From: DAOUJI01 sp034422875
Lineage (GTDB): Bacteria; Chloroflexota; Dehalococcoidia; Lucifugimonadales; JAGWBF01
Assembly (NCBI GenBank): GCA_034422875.1
Contig: DAOUJI010000014.1
Location: 1-13,725 of the forward strand
Reading direction: 5' to 3'
Length of the DNA: 13,725 nucleotides
Below are positions 5,539-13,573 of the stretch, piece after piece. Every line of letters starts with the position of its first letter. Position 1 is the first letter of the stretch. The notes beneath the pieces are model-generated. The model ran no database searches. It saw only the letters and a program-made list of their open reading frames with translations, and was not told where the DNA came from. The position numbers and the translations under genes are program-made.

Positions 5539-5955
5539 GTGTTGCGCAGATTGCTATATCCGCTTCCCTCTCTGTCGTTGCTGTTTGCGTTGTGGGTGGG
5601 CCTTTCTGCGGCCATATTCGACCACCACTACGCCGAGAAGATACCCTGGCACGGCCACATCTACTTGGACACTGGAGCAATAGCTCAGCACACCCACGAA
5701 CCCGGCGTTGGACCGCATCAGCATACCCCTGACGGATCCGGCCGCACCGCGCAGGACACGGTCTCCATCACCTCCACCAAGGCCAGCTCATCCTTCTGGA
5801 TCATGGTCACCCTGGGGCTCGCGATGGTCTTGTGCCTGCCTCTAGCCATGCCTCACGTATTCACCACGGGCTGGGGCCAACTGGCCAATGCCCGGTTGCG
5901 TTCACTCCCAGTTCCGCCCCTTCTGCGGCCTCCCCCTTCCTGGCTCCCGTCCTAG
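5539..5955 (+). CDS. Small His-rich membrane protein, first gene of the copper block
   Basis: 138 residues from GTG (TTG at 5542 is an alternative). Two hydrophobic helices (about 5-26 and 84-105) flank a polar loop with eight histidines at 29, 30, 38, 40, 51, 53, 60 and 62 (DHH, WHGH, QHTHEP, PHQH). That density suggests binding of copper or another soft metal, probably on the outer side. The C-terminus is proline-rich (PPLLRPPPS). No named family recognised. It is followed at 41 bases by a YtkA-like gene and leads a co-directional run ending in CopC-CopD, so a role in copper capture or delivery is a reasonable inference. An overlapping frame from ATG 5490 was considered but lacks the membrane/His pattern. 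Confidence 0.7.
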   Translation: MLRRLLYPLPSLSLLFALWVGLSAAIFDHHYAEKIPWHGHIYLDTGAIAQHTHEPGVGPHQHTPDGSGRTAQDTVSITSTKASSSFWIMVTLGLAMVLCLPLAMPHVFTTGWGQLANARLRSLPVPPLLRPPPSWLPS

Positions 5956-5996
5956 TTCTTCTCCTCCGGGACCAAATCAGATAAAGGGAGACTCGC

Positions 5997-6569
5997 TTGG
6001 GCTTTATCGCCGCCCATCGCTGCGGGCCGATGGTCTTGTCAGTGACCATTGCAGTTCTTGCCGTATCGGTGGTGGCCTTGTGGCCGACCCCAGCCCACGC
6101 AAATGGAACCGCCATCGCCATCGTCAAGAACAGGCAAGTGGGGCCTTACGAGATCGAGGTGGCCATTCTTCCGGGAGCGCCCAAGGTGGGAAACCTCCAT
6201 CTGAGCATCCTGGTCAGGGACCTGGAACTGGGCAGCAGCATCACCGACGCAAATGCGTTGGTCATGGCCGTAGGGCCCGAAGGAGCGACGAATGTCGGGC
6301 CGACCCCGGCCCTGAACACCCAAACGACGCCCCAGTTCTACGAGGCCGATATTCCCCTTGACGTCACTGGGGCCTGGACCCTGTCGCTCGACATTGACGG
6401 GGGGTTAGGGCGTGAGTCCGTCAGCCTGCCCATCGAAGTCACGGAAGGCTCCGGCTTCAGCCTAGCTTTCATAGCGGCATTGAGCATAGCGTTCCTGGCC
6501 CTGGCAATCTGGCTTGCGGGCCTTACGAGGAAGAAGAGCAGAAGAAAACAGGGCCGGGCTCGTGGCTAG
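5997..6569 (+). CDS. Membrane-anchored YtkA/FixH-like exported protein
   Basis: 190 residues from TTG at 5997; AGGGAG six bases upstream supports this start. A signal peptide (hydrophobic 12-30) ends at AHA-N (35/36). The extracytoplasmic part (37-150) is beta-rich, with VGPYEIEVAILPG, LHLSILVRD and a final SLPIEV strand, in the style of YtkA-like/FixH immunoglobulin-fold domains that often accompany copper proteins. One C-terminal helix (about 152-175) precedes a basic tail (RKKSRRKQ). It lies 41 bases after the His-rich gene and 46 before the next, so it is in the same operon. It probably acts outside the membrane with the CopC-CopD fusion, whose third domain is of the same general type. 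The family is by pattern only. Confidence 0.72.
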   Translation: MGFIAAHRCGPMVLSVTIAVLAVSVVALWPTPAHANGTAIAIVKNRQVGPYEIEVAILPGAPKVGNLHLSILVRDLELGSSITDANALVMAVGPEGATNVGPTPALNTQTTPQFYEADIPLDVTGAWTLSLDIDGGLGRESVSLPIEVTEGSGFSLAFIAALSIAFLALAIWLAGLTRKKSRRKQGRARG

Positions 6570-6615
6570 TACCCGGCATGGTTATCATCGACGAAATCAT
6601 CCAGAGGAAAATTCA

Positions 6616-7305
6616 ATGAAACTTATCGCAACATTCAGAATTACGCTGCTGGCTGTGGCCACAGCAGTCCTGGCCCTCAGCGCTGGAGCGGTGTTCGCTC
6701 ACGAACAGCGGGAAGGCGAAGTCGAGTGGGTGGTGGGATTCCTGCATGAACCCGCATACGAGGGCCAGATCAATGGGGCCTATCTCAAACTTACTAAGCA
6801 GGAGTCCGGTGAACAAGAGGACGGACATAGCCACCCCGAGGCCGTCCCAGTGGAAGGCGTACACCAGACGCTCCAAGTCGAGGTTACGCACATCCCCACG
6901 GGCGCTTCCATAGTGTTGAACCTACGGCCGGTCTTTGATACCCCCGGTGAGTACGTAGCCGACCTCGTCCCCACCGCTCCAGGCGGGTACCAGTTCCGGT
7001 TCTTCGGCACCATAGAGGGAGAGCAAGTGGACGAGCCGTTCGTGTCGGAAGGGTTCGGTGGAGGTTTTGACGACGTTCGGTCTTCAGTCGACTTGCAGTT
7101 CCCCGTGAAGCTGCCCGAGGTCCGCGAAATCGAAGGAGCCGTTAGAGGAGCCCAGACTGCCGCTGCCCAGGCCCAGGACGCCGCCACCTCCGCGGACGAC
7201 AACGCATCGTCCGCAGGAATGCTCGCTATTGTAGGAATCGTGCTGGCGGCTGTCGGCATTACCGTTGGCGTTGGAGGCGTCGCATTGGCGCTGAGACGCC
7301 GGTGA
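6616..7305 (+). CDS. Exported C-terminally anchored protein of the copper block
   Basis: 229 residues from ATG 6616, with AGAGGAAA eight bases upstream; the longer in-frame start at 6514 lies inside the previous gene and is rejected. The signal peptide (8-29) cuts at VFA-H, leaving His as residue 1 of the mature protein. The exported domain is beta-rich with a His cluster (DGHSHPE and EGVHQ, about residues 72-89) and ends near PVKLPEV. Then comes an Ala/Gln/Asp-rich helical stalk (about 180-203), a membrane helix (205-226) and an RRR end. I do not know a named family, although the exported part could be another immunoglobulin-like fold. It sits directly before CopC-CopD, so it probably helps copper handling at the outer membrane face. 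Confidence 0.72.
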   Translation: MKLIATFRITLLAVATAVLALSAGAVFAHEQREGEVEWVVGFLHEPAYEGQINGAYLKLTKQESGEQEDGHSHPEAVPVEGVHQTLQVEVTHIPTGASIVLNLRPVFDTPGEYVADLVPTAPGGYQFRFFGTIEGEQVDEPFVSEGFGGGFDDVRSSVDLQFPVKLPEVREIEGAVRGAQTAAAQAQDAATSADDNASSAGMLAIVGIVLAAVGITVGVGGVALALRRR

Positions 7306-7354
7306 TTCCGAACAGACCGCACAAGGCAGTCGTTAGAATGGACCCGACAGAACA

Positions 7355-9643
7355 ATGAAGCCGACCCGTTTCAGAGCAGCCCTGGCTGTATTCTTGGCGG
7401 TCGTCGCTGCGTCGCTCATTAGTGTCGCGTGGCCGCAAGAAGGGGCGGTCTACGCTCACGGCGACCTGGATCGTGCTGAGCCCGCTCCCAACTCGACCCT
7501 GGACGAGCCGCCAAGCCGGATCATAGTGTGGTTTACCGAGCCGGTTGAGCCCGCGTTCAGCGGAATCCAGGTCCTGGACGCCCACGGAATAAAAGTTGAC
7601 CGGGACGACAGTGTTGTAGGCAGGAACGATCCCACGGCGGTCTCCGTCTCTCTGGAACCGCTGCCCAACGGCGTCTATACGGTCGCTTGGAAGAACGTCT
7701 CCACCGTGGACGGCCACACAACCCGCGGCTCCTTCGTGTTCTCTGTGGGTGTGCCCATATCCGGACACCTTCTTGACGTCCCGGACCAACCCATTCTCCA
7801 GTCTCCGTGGGAGCCTGTGTTCAAATGGATTGTCCTTCTGACCTCCCTGTCCATCGTAGGCGGCCTCGCCTTCGAGTTGCTCATATGGAGCCCGGCTCTC
7901 TCGGCTCACCTGGACCGTCCCGCCCTGGTTGGCCAACGACATCGCATGGAGTCCCGGTCGCTCAAGCTCATCCTCCTGGCTGTAGGGCTGTGCCTGGTGG
8001 GTTCCTTGGGTCAGTTGGTCGTTCAAACCCAGACGTTGCACGAAATTCCCCTCTCCGAGGCAATTGGCGGTCCCTTGGGCGCTACACTGTCGGACACTCA
8101 CTGGGGCGGTTTGTGGCTCTGGAGAGTCGGACTGTTGGGAGCCGTAGCTCTTGTAGCGGCGGTCGCTTTGTTACGGGGAAGGCGCGATGACACTGACAGC
8201 GGCGACCACCAACGTACATATCTGCTAACTACCGCGTTGGCCATAGGCGCAGGGATGCTGCTCGTTCAAAGCATGGGCAGCCACGGTGCAGCCACGGCGG
8301 GAATAGAGACCCCGGCGGTCTTTTCTGACTATCTTCACCTGCTGGCATCGGCTTTCTGGGTTGGAGGGCTGTTCCACTTTGCGCTAGGCGCACCTCTCAT
8401 CGCCGGAGGGCTTGCAGCCGAGGACCGGGGAGCGTTTCTCCATGCCATCACTCCCCGGTTTTCCACGCTGGCGATCTTGAGCGTCGGGACACTGATCGTC
8501 ACCGGCATCTTCAGCGGTTGGGCCCAGGTCACGGTGTTCGCCGCCACGAACACTCCCTATGGACTGACTCTGGTTTCAAAGGTGGCGCTTATCGTACCTC
8601 TGCTGGCTCTGGGAGCAGCCAACTTTTTATGGATCAGACCGCGTTTGGCGACCGATGACAAGGCCCGCAGGTGGCTTAAAAGGCTGGTAGTCGGAGAAGT
8701 CACATTGGCGGTTGTGGTGTTGGCGGCGGTGGCGATGCTGACCAGCCTTGAACCGGCCAGGCAGGTCGCATCCAGAGAGGGAATCGGCCAGGAAGAGAAG
8801 CTGACATTCCAGGACACGGCAGAGGGAGCCGACATCGTTCTGGAGGTGGAGCCGGGCAGAGTGGGCCAGAACAGTCTCTTGGTGTCACTGACAGACAGGT
8901 TCGGGTCTCCCATCGATAACGCATCGGACGTGAACCTTGGCCTTACATACTTGGATGCCGATATCGGAGAGAAGATGGTGGAGGCTAGTCCGTTGGGAGG
9001 AGGCGACTATGCCGTCGACGAGGCGCTCCTGAGCGTCGCCGGACTCTGGCAGGCGGAGGTCGTCGTCCTGCGACCTGACGCCTTCGACGCGCGCACCGCC
9101 TTCCGCTTCGAGACCGGCGCCCACGGAGCAGGCGCCGATTCGTCTATCGCTCCCTCTCCCGAGACCGGAAAGCTTCTTTGGGGAGTCGAGCTGGCTCTGC
9201 TGGGAACGTTGTTCCTGGGCGTCGGAATCCCCCTAGGCGGCTGGTATACTCGCTGGGGAAAGACTGTGATGTTGCCGGGAATAGCGGCTGCTTGCGCGGG
9301 ACTCGTCCTAATTGCAACAACCCAGTTTGGCCAGCCTGGAGACGAGGCGAACCTGCGCAACCCCTTCCCCCCTAGTGCGGAGTCCCTGAAAACAGGCCTT
9401 CAGATTTATGAGGCGAACTGCCAGGTGTGCCATGGGGTCGCCGGTCGTGGAGACGGCCCTGGCGCCGCGGGACTGGAGCCGCCGCCGGCCGACCTCGTCG
9501 TTCACGTTCCTCACCATCCTGAGGGCCACCTGTTCGGGTTCATCCATGACGGGATACCCGGCACGTCTATGGCTCCCCTGGGAGACCGCCTGACGGATGA
9601 AGAAATCTGGCACGTAATCAACTATATCGCGACTTTCGAGTGA
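7355..9643 (+). CDS. copCD: CopC-CopD-YtkA-like-cytochrome c fusion, copper uptake/handling
   Basis: 762 residues in four parts. (1) Signal peptide cut at VYA-H35, then a CopC domain (35-132) with the Cu(II) ligands His35, Asp119 and His121 (STVDGHTTRGSF); the Met-rich Cu(I) site is absent. (2) A CopD domain of about eight membrane helices (150-475), including YLHLLASAFWVGGLFHF. (3) A beta-rich YtkA/FixH-like segment (486-600). (4) Two more helices (605-652) and a class I cytochrome c domain with C689-x2-C692-H693 and likely axial ligand Met739 (GTSMAP). CopC binds Cu(II) outside the membrane and CopD is a copper-transport membrane protein; two-domain CopC-CopD fusions (YcnJ) are known. The added heme domain suggests electron transfer to or from the copper. 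Fourth gene of the operon, 49 bases after the previous one. Confidence 0.88.
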   Translation: MKPTRFRAALAVFLAVVAASLISVAWPQEGAVYAHGDLDRAEPAPNSTLDEPPSRIIVWFTEPVEPAFSGIQVLDAHGIKVDRDDSVVGRNDPTAVSVSLEPLPNGVYTVAWKNVSTVDGHTTRGSFVFSVGVPISGHLLDVPDQPILQSPWEPVFKWIVLLTSLSIVGGLAFELLIWSPALSAHLDRPALVGQRHRMESRSLKLILLAVGLCLVGSLGQLVVQTQTLHEIPLSEAIGGPLGATLSDTHWGGLWLWRVGLLGAVALVAAVALLRGRRDDTDSGDHQRTYLLTTALAIGAGMLLVQSMGSHGAATAGIETPAVFSDYLHLLASAFWVGGLFHFALGAPLIAGGLAAEDRGAFLHAITPRFSTLAILSVGTLIVTGIFSGWAQVTVFAATNTPYGLTLVSKVALIVPLLALGAANFLWIRPRLATDDKARRWLKRLVVGEVTLAVVVLAAVAMLTSLEPARQVASREGIGQEEKLTFQDTAEGADIVLEVEPGRVGQNSLLVSLTDRFGSPIDNASDVNLGLTYLDADIGEKMVEASPLGGGDYAVDEALLSVAGLWQAEVVVLRPDAFDARTAFRFETGAHGAGADSSIAPSPETGKLLWGVELALLGTLFLGVGIPLGGWYTRWGKTVMLPGIAAACAGLVLIATTQFGQPGDEANLRNPFPPSAESLKTGLQIYEANCQVCHGVAGRGDGPGAAGLEPPPADLVVHVPHHPEGHLFGFIHDGIPGTSMAPLGDRLTDEEIWHVINYIATFE

Positions 9644-9793
9644 GACTTTGGGTGAACACTGGACGCATGGATAACACGTTATACCGGAAAGAGTCGAGAC
9701 GGGCGGAACACCTACCTCCTCCGTTGGAGACCTTCGCGTATCTGATTCTCCCTCTAGGTGAGGGTGGCTCCCAGCTACAAGCAGTCCCCCTGG

Positions 9794-9813
9794 ATTCCGG
9801 CGCAGGCCGGAAT
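9794..9813. repeat. REP-like palindrome before the fenitrothion-hydrolase-type gene
   Basis: ATTCCGGC-GCAG-GCCGGAAT, a perfect 8-bp stem, in the context CCCCCTGGATTCCGG...CCGGAATGACGG. This matches a widespread class of dispersed bacterial intergenic palindromes (GGATTCC...GGAATGACG). It lies in the only long gap (229 bases, 9644-9872) of the copper block, and may be a mobile REP/MITE relic or a stem that lowers downstream transcription. Nothing else supportable is seen in the gap apart from a 5-bp hairpin (CCCTC/GAGGG) about 40 bases earlier. Confidence 0.65.
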
Positions 9814-9872
9814 GACGGAGGTTGTTCAAAGGTCTCCTTCGAGGACAGGTCAAGATGGGGGGAGAGACGGGC

Positions 9873-11495
9873 ATGATCTTGCGCCCCAAAGTCCTGTTGC
9901 CTCTGGCCGCGCTGCTGGCGGCGTTGGCCGCAGGCCCGGTCTACGCCCACGGCTTTGGTCAGCGGTACGACCTGCCTGTGCCGCTGGGCTACTTCATGGT
10001 CGGAGCGGGGGCTGCGGTCACCCTCTCCTTTGTCGTGGCGTCTATGTTCGTCAAGGGCGACAGCGGGGGCCGGGCCGTTTACTGGCGGTGCAACCTGTTC
10101 AGTTCTCCGGTCATAAGACTCCTGGCGGCCAACCCGGTGACGGTCTTTGCTATAAAGGCGGCATCCGTTTTCCTGCTGGGGCTGGTCATAGCCGCCGGGC
10201 TGTTCGGCTCCAACCTGTCCCACCTCAACTGGGCCCCCACCTTCGTCTGGATAATTTGGTGGGTTGGGATGGGGTTTGTCGCAGCGTTGATAGGGAATGT
10301 TTGGGCCATCGCCAACCCGTGGCAGAATCTCTACGAGGGGGCGGAGTGGTTACATTCTAAGTTCCGACCTGGAAGCTCTTTGTCCCTGGAGAAGGAAGTC
10401 CCGGAGGGGATGGGGGTCTGGCCAGCCGTCGTCCTCTTCTTCTTGTTTTCCTGGATTGAAAACTCCTACGTATATTCCAGCGAGCCCAACCAAATCGGGG
10501 TGATGGCAATTGTCTATACGGTTATTACCTTGGGCGGCATGCACCTATTCGGCAAGCGGCGATGGCTCCGCCACGGCGAGGCTTTTTCGGTGGTCTTCTC
10601 CCTGCTGGCAAAGTTTGCGCCCACCGAGGTGCGGGTCAACGACCCGACAGTCTGCGACGAGTGCTCTAACGAAAGCCTCAGTCCCGACGACGAGTGCGTG
10701 AACTGCTACGAGTGCTTCGAGTTGGCAGGACAGCCCCTCGTTGACGTGGCTGAAGGAGCAACCCAGGCTGTCGCTCTGGACGCCGTGCCTGTTGCCGCCG
10801 ACCGGGAGCTGAACCTCAGGCCCTACGGAGTCGGACTAGGACGTTGGGCCCCCAAAGCCAACGACATGCTCGTCATGGTCGTGCTGCTTCTGGCCACAGT
10901 CACCTACGACGGATTCAGCGCCACGCCGGCCTGGGCGGACGTCCGACTGTTCTCCCTGGAACGGTTCATAGGCATTATGGACACGGAAGTCCTCAACGGA
11001 GTCGTCATCGCCGACACCCTGGGACTTCTGCTGTTCCCTGTCGCTTTCTTTCTGCTCTACTTCCTCTTCTCCGCCCTCGCGTCGAGAATGGTTGGCGGGA
11101 GCCTCAGCGCCCTGGAAATATCCCGGGAGTTCATGTACACGCTGATACCCATAGCCCTGGCTTACAACATCGCACACTTCCTCACGTTGCTGCTGATTCA
11201 GGGGCAGGCTGTCATTCCCCTCGCCTCTGACCCCTTTGGCCGAGGATGGGACCTCTTCGGGACTGCGGGATACGTGACCGACATCGGGATTGTCACTGGA
11301 AAGAGCCTCTGGTTCCTATCCGTGGCTGTCGTAGTGGCGGGACACGTTATCAGCGTCTATCTGGCACACAAAGCGGCCTTGAGGCTCTTCAAGGACCCCA
11401 AGCTGGTCTTGAGAAGCCAGGTCCCCATGGCGGCTCTGATGGTCCTCTACACCGTGGTCAGCCTCTGGATTATCGCCCAACCCATCGTGGACTGA
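9873..11495 (+). CDS. Polytopic membrane protein of the 'fenitrothion hydrolase' type
   Basis: 540 residues from ATG 9873 with GGAGAG six bases upstream; longer in-frame starts at 9822 and 9855 are less likely. The signal peptide is cut at VYA-H, and the mature start HGFGQRYDLPVPL with about a dozen membrane helices matches a family that automatic pipelines name 'fenitrothion hydrolase'. As far as I know that name comes from one early report, and hydrolysis is not implied. A soluble loop carries C261, C264, C275, C278 and C281 (CDEC and CVNCYEC), a possible metal or iron-sulfur site. It follows the copper operon after a REP-like palindrome. Role unknown; copper or envelope redox functions are suggested by context. 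Confidence 0.72.
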   Translation: MILRPKVLLPLAALLAALAAGPVYAHGFGQRYDLPVPLGYFMVGAGAAVTLSFVVASMFVKGDSGGRAVYWRCNLFSSPVIRLLAANPVTVFAIKAASVFLLGLVIAAGLFGSNLSHLNWAPTFVWIIWWVGMGFVAALIGNVWAIANPWQNLYEGAEWLHSKFRPGSSLSLEKEVPEGMGVWPAVVLFFLFSWIENSYVYSSEPNQIGVMAIVYTVITLGGMHLFGKRRWLRHGEAFSVVFSLLAKFAPTEVRVNDPTVCDECSNESLSPDDECVNCYECFELAGQPLVDVAEGATQAVALDAVPVAADRELNLRPYGVGLGRWAPKANDMLVMVVLLLATVTYDGFSATPAWADVRLFSLERFIGIMDTEVLNGVVIADTLGLLLFPVAFFLLYFLFSALASRMVGGSLSALEISREFMYTLIPIALAYNIAHFLTLLLIQGQAVIPLASDPFGRGWDLFGTAGYVTDIGIVTGKSLWFLSVAVVVAGHVISVYLAHKAALRLFKDPKLVLRSQVPMAALMVLYTVVSLWIIAQPIVD

Positions 11496-11558
11496 CCCTG
11501 CCTTGGGTTCGCCTGGCCCACGCCTGAATAACCCGCCGCAGTAAGGGTCAGGCTCTCC

Positions 11559-11588
11559 TTGACACTCAAAATCGGCCAGACTTATAGT
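11559..11588 (+). promoter_or_regulatory. Strong sigma-70-type promoter for trxB
   Basis: TTGACA (11559-11564), an 18-base spacer, TATAGT (11583-11588). It starts transcription near 11595, 40 bases before the TTG start, so trxB is expressed independently of the copper block. Confidence 0.65.
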
Positions 11589-11634
11589 GAAGCCACACTG
11601 CAATCCTTTCATTCGCTCCCGTCGGAGGTGAGCT

Positions 11635-12564
11635 TTGCCCAACGACTACGACGTGTTAATTATTGGCGCCGGCGCTGCAGGCCTGTCGGCGGGTATGTAC
11701 GCCGCCCGGTATGGACTGAAAACGGGAATCCTTGAACAGTTGATGGGCGGCGGCCAGGTAATCAACGCTGAGAAAATCGAGAACTTCCCAGGATTGGCCA
11801 AGCCGGTCTCAGGCGCCGAGTTTTCGGCGCTGCTCCAGGAGCAGGCTATAGAAGCCGGAGCTGAGTTCCTGATGGGGGAGGCGACGGGGCTGGCCCTTGA
11901 CGGGCAATATCGTGTCGTGAGCACCTACGACGACCCCATCAGGGCCAAGGCGCTAATCGTCGCCGCAGGCTCCTCCACCAAGTCCCTGGGGATTCCTGGG
12001 GAAGAGGAGATGGTCGGTTCAGGCGTCTCCCACTGCGCCACCTGCGACGGACCGCTTTTCAAGAATGAAGTGGTGGGAGTTGTCGGAGGTGGAGACGCCG
12101 CCGCCGATGAGGCCCTCACGCTGACCGAGTACACGGACGACGTGATTCTCTTCCACAGGAGGGACACCCTCCGCGCCCACAAAGCCCTCAGAGACCAGGT
12201 CGTTCAGCACCCCAACATAGAGTTGGTATACAACACCGTAGTGGAATCGGTGGCTGGCGAAGGTACGGTCAGCGGCGTCAGCGTGCGCAACCTGGTGACC
12301 AACCTTGTGGAGCAGGTGAGCCTGACGGGCCTTTTCGTCTATGTAGGCACGTCCCCCAACAGCAGTTTTGTTCAGGGCGTGGTCAAGACCGACAACGCGG
12401 GACACATCGCCGTCAACGTCGGCATGGAAACCGATGTTCCGGGGATATACGCTGTCGGGGACATACGCCAGCGCTCTGTAGCCCAGCTTGCCGCAGCCGC
12501 CGGGGACGGGGTAACAGCGGCCGTAGAAGCCTACCGCTACATTTCGGGACAGACCTGGGACTGA
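11635..12564 (+). CDS. trxB: Thioredoxin reductase
   Basis: 309-residue flavoprotein of the low-molecular-weight thioredoxin reductase family, passing electrons from NADPH through FAD to a redox disulfide and on to thioredoxin. FAD-binding GAGAAG (11-16) starts the protein. The redox centre is C134-A-T-C137 in SHCATCDGP. The NADPH site has GGGDAAADEA (151-160) with HRRDTLR (174-180), the arginines that favour NADPH. The second FAD motif is YAVGDIR (272-278). The TTG start is supported by GGAGG six bases upstream and the promoter at 11559-11588. Length is normal. It may supply reducing power for cysteine or copper-stress repair, though that link rests only on position. Confidence 0.92.
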   Translation: MPNDYDVLIIGAGAAGLSAGMYAARYGLKTGILEQLMGGGQVINAEKIENFPGLAKPVSGAEFSALLQEQAIEAGAEFLMGEATGLALDGQYRVVSTYDDPIRAKALIVAAGSSTKSLGIPGEEEMVGSGVSHCATCDGPLFKNEVVGVVGGGDAAADEALTLTEYTDDVILFHRRDTLRAHKALRDQVVQHPNIELVYNTVVESVAGEGTVSGVSVRNLVTNLVEQVSLTGLFVYVGTSPNSSFVQGVVKTDNAGHIAVNVGMETDVPGIYAVGDIRQRSVAQLAAAAGDGVTAAVEAYRYISGQTWD

Positions 12565-12565
12565 C

Positions 12566-12580
12566 GCGGACCAGGTCCGC
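12566..12580. repeat. Short palindrome directly after trxB
   Basis: GCGGACC-A-GGTCCGC starts two bases past the trxB stop. It can form a small stem-loop in the mRNA, but no T run follows, so it is not a typical terminator. It may mark or protect the trxB 3' end. Confidence 0.35.
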
Positions 12581-12640
12581 AGAAAACATGGCAAGGCTAG
12601 GGGCTGAATCCGACCAGACTTAACCAGGGGAGGCACGCTA

Positions 12641-13495
12641 ATGAAACCCACTGCAAGATTCAGGCAGCTTCTAAACTCAGGTGAGATGGTCGTGGCGCCG
12701 TTCATCATGAACGCCCTGCACGCCAAGATCGCCGAGTCCGTCGGCTTCAACGCCATCTACATGACGGGATCAGGCACATCCGCAGAGAAGGGATACCCCG
12801 ACGTCGGGCTGCTGACCCAGACCGAGATGGTCCAGAACGCCCGCTATATCGCCGAGGCGGTGGACATTCCAGTGATAAGCGATGCTGACACCGGCTACGG
12901 CAATCCGCTGAACGTCTACCGGACGGTCAAGGAGTATGAGTCCGCCGGGGTGGCCGCGATCCACATCGAGGACCAACTATTCCCCAAGAAGTGCGGCTTC
13001 TTTGACGGCAAGGAGGTCATCCCGCCGGAGGAAATGGTGGAGAAGCTCAGGGCCGCCCAGGACGCCCGCTCGGACCCCGACTTCACCATCATCGCCCGGT
13101 GCGACGCCTATGCCGTGAACGGCTGGGAAGACACCGTGCAGCGCTGCAACGCCTATGTGGAGGCTGGCGCCGACATGGTGTTCGTGGACGGAATCAAGAG
13201 CGTGGACGATCTACACATGTACGCCTCCGACCTGGGACATCTTCCCAGGATGTACAACGGCGACCTGCTGCCCAGCCATGAGGTGGCAGAGCTTGGGTAC
13301 AAGCTCATGATTTGCGGCAGCACGATATGGCTGGTCTACAAAGCAGTGAAGGATGCTTTCGAGGAGCTGAAAACCGTCGGGAAAGTGGACCCCAGTCGCT
13401 ACGCCACCCGCATGGACGTGGCCAACCTGCTGGGCCTCCAGGAAATATACGAGATGGAGAAACGGTACGGTGTTTCACACTTGAAAGTCAGCTAA
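12641..13495 (+). CDS. Isocitrate lyase/PEP mutase-family enzyme
   Basis: 284 residues, the size of methylisocitrate lyase, dimethylmalate lyase and oxaloacetate decarboxylase relatives. AGGGGAGG seven bases before the ATG supports the start. The TIM barrel begins with FIMNALHAKIAESVGF. Metal-binding residues are in SDADTGYG (D81, D83) and HIEDQ (E110, D111), and the catalytic loop is PKKCGFF (115-121). The cysteine C118 marks lyase members; in isocitrate and methylisocitrate lyases the loop is usually KKCGH, and here the His is replaced by Phe. So this is a C-C lyase of the superfamily acting on a 2-hydroxy or malate-like acid, but the exact substrate cannot be named. A terminator follows, then an MFS carrier that might import a related carboxylate. 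Confidence 0.85.
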   Translation: MKPTARFRQLLNSGEMVVAPFIMNALHAKIAESVGFNAIYMTGSGTSAEKGYPDVGLLTQTEMVQNARYIAEAVDIPVISDADTGYGNPLNVYRTVKEYESAGVAAIHIEDQLFPKKCGFFDGKEVIPPEEMVEKLRAAQDARSDPDFTIIARCDAYAVNGWEDTVQRCNAYVEAGADMVFVDGIKSVDDLHMYASDLGHLPRMYNGDLLPSHEVAELGYKLMICGSTIWLVYKAVKDAFEELKTVGKVDPSRYATRMDVANLLGLQEIYEMEKRYGVSHLKVS

Positions 13496-13520
13496 CTTTG
13501 GTATTCATAGAATCCGGGAC

Positions 13521-13555
13521 AGGGGTGGGGACATGGGCCCCACCCCTTAAATTAT
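13521..13555 (+). terminator. Rho-independent-type terminator after the lyase gene
   Basis: AGGGGTGGGG (13521-13530) pairs perfectly with CCCCACCCCT (13538-13547) around a 7-base loop, followed by the A/T-rich TAAATTAT. The T tract is short, so termination may be partial. Confidence 0.65.
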
Positions 13556-13573
13556 GCCCCGTGAAAGAGCCCT

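Noticed and set aside
5490..5732. Plus-strand ORF starting MKLLDLLQARL overlapping the His-rich gene in another frame.
   Set aside because: It has a fair ribosome site, but its product beyond the overlap is Arg/Cys-rich with no pattern, while the other frame gives two clean membrane helices and the His loop.
7259..8101. 280-codon minus-strand ORF inside the CopC-CopD gene.
   Set aside because: Antisense shadow of an intact, motif-bearing fusion gene.
11493..11552. CTGACCCT/AGGGTCAG inverted repeat after the fenitrothion-hydrolase-type gene, as a terminator.
   Set aside because: The arms are more than 40 bases apart and no T run follows, so termination is not supported.
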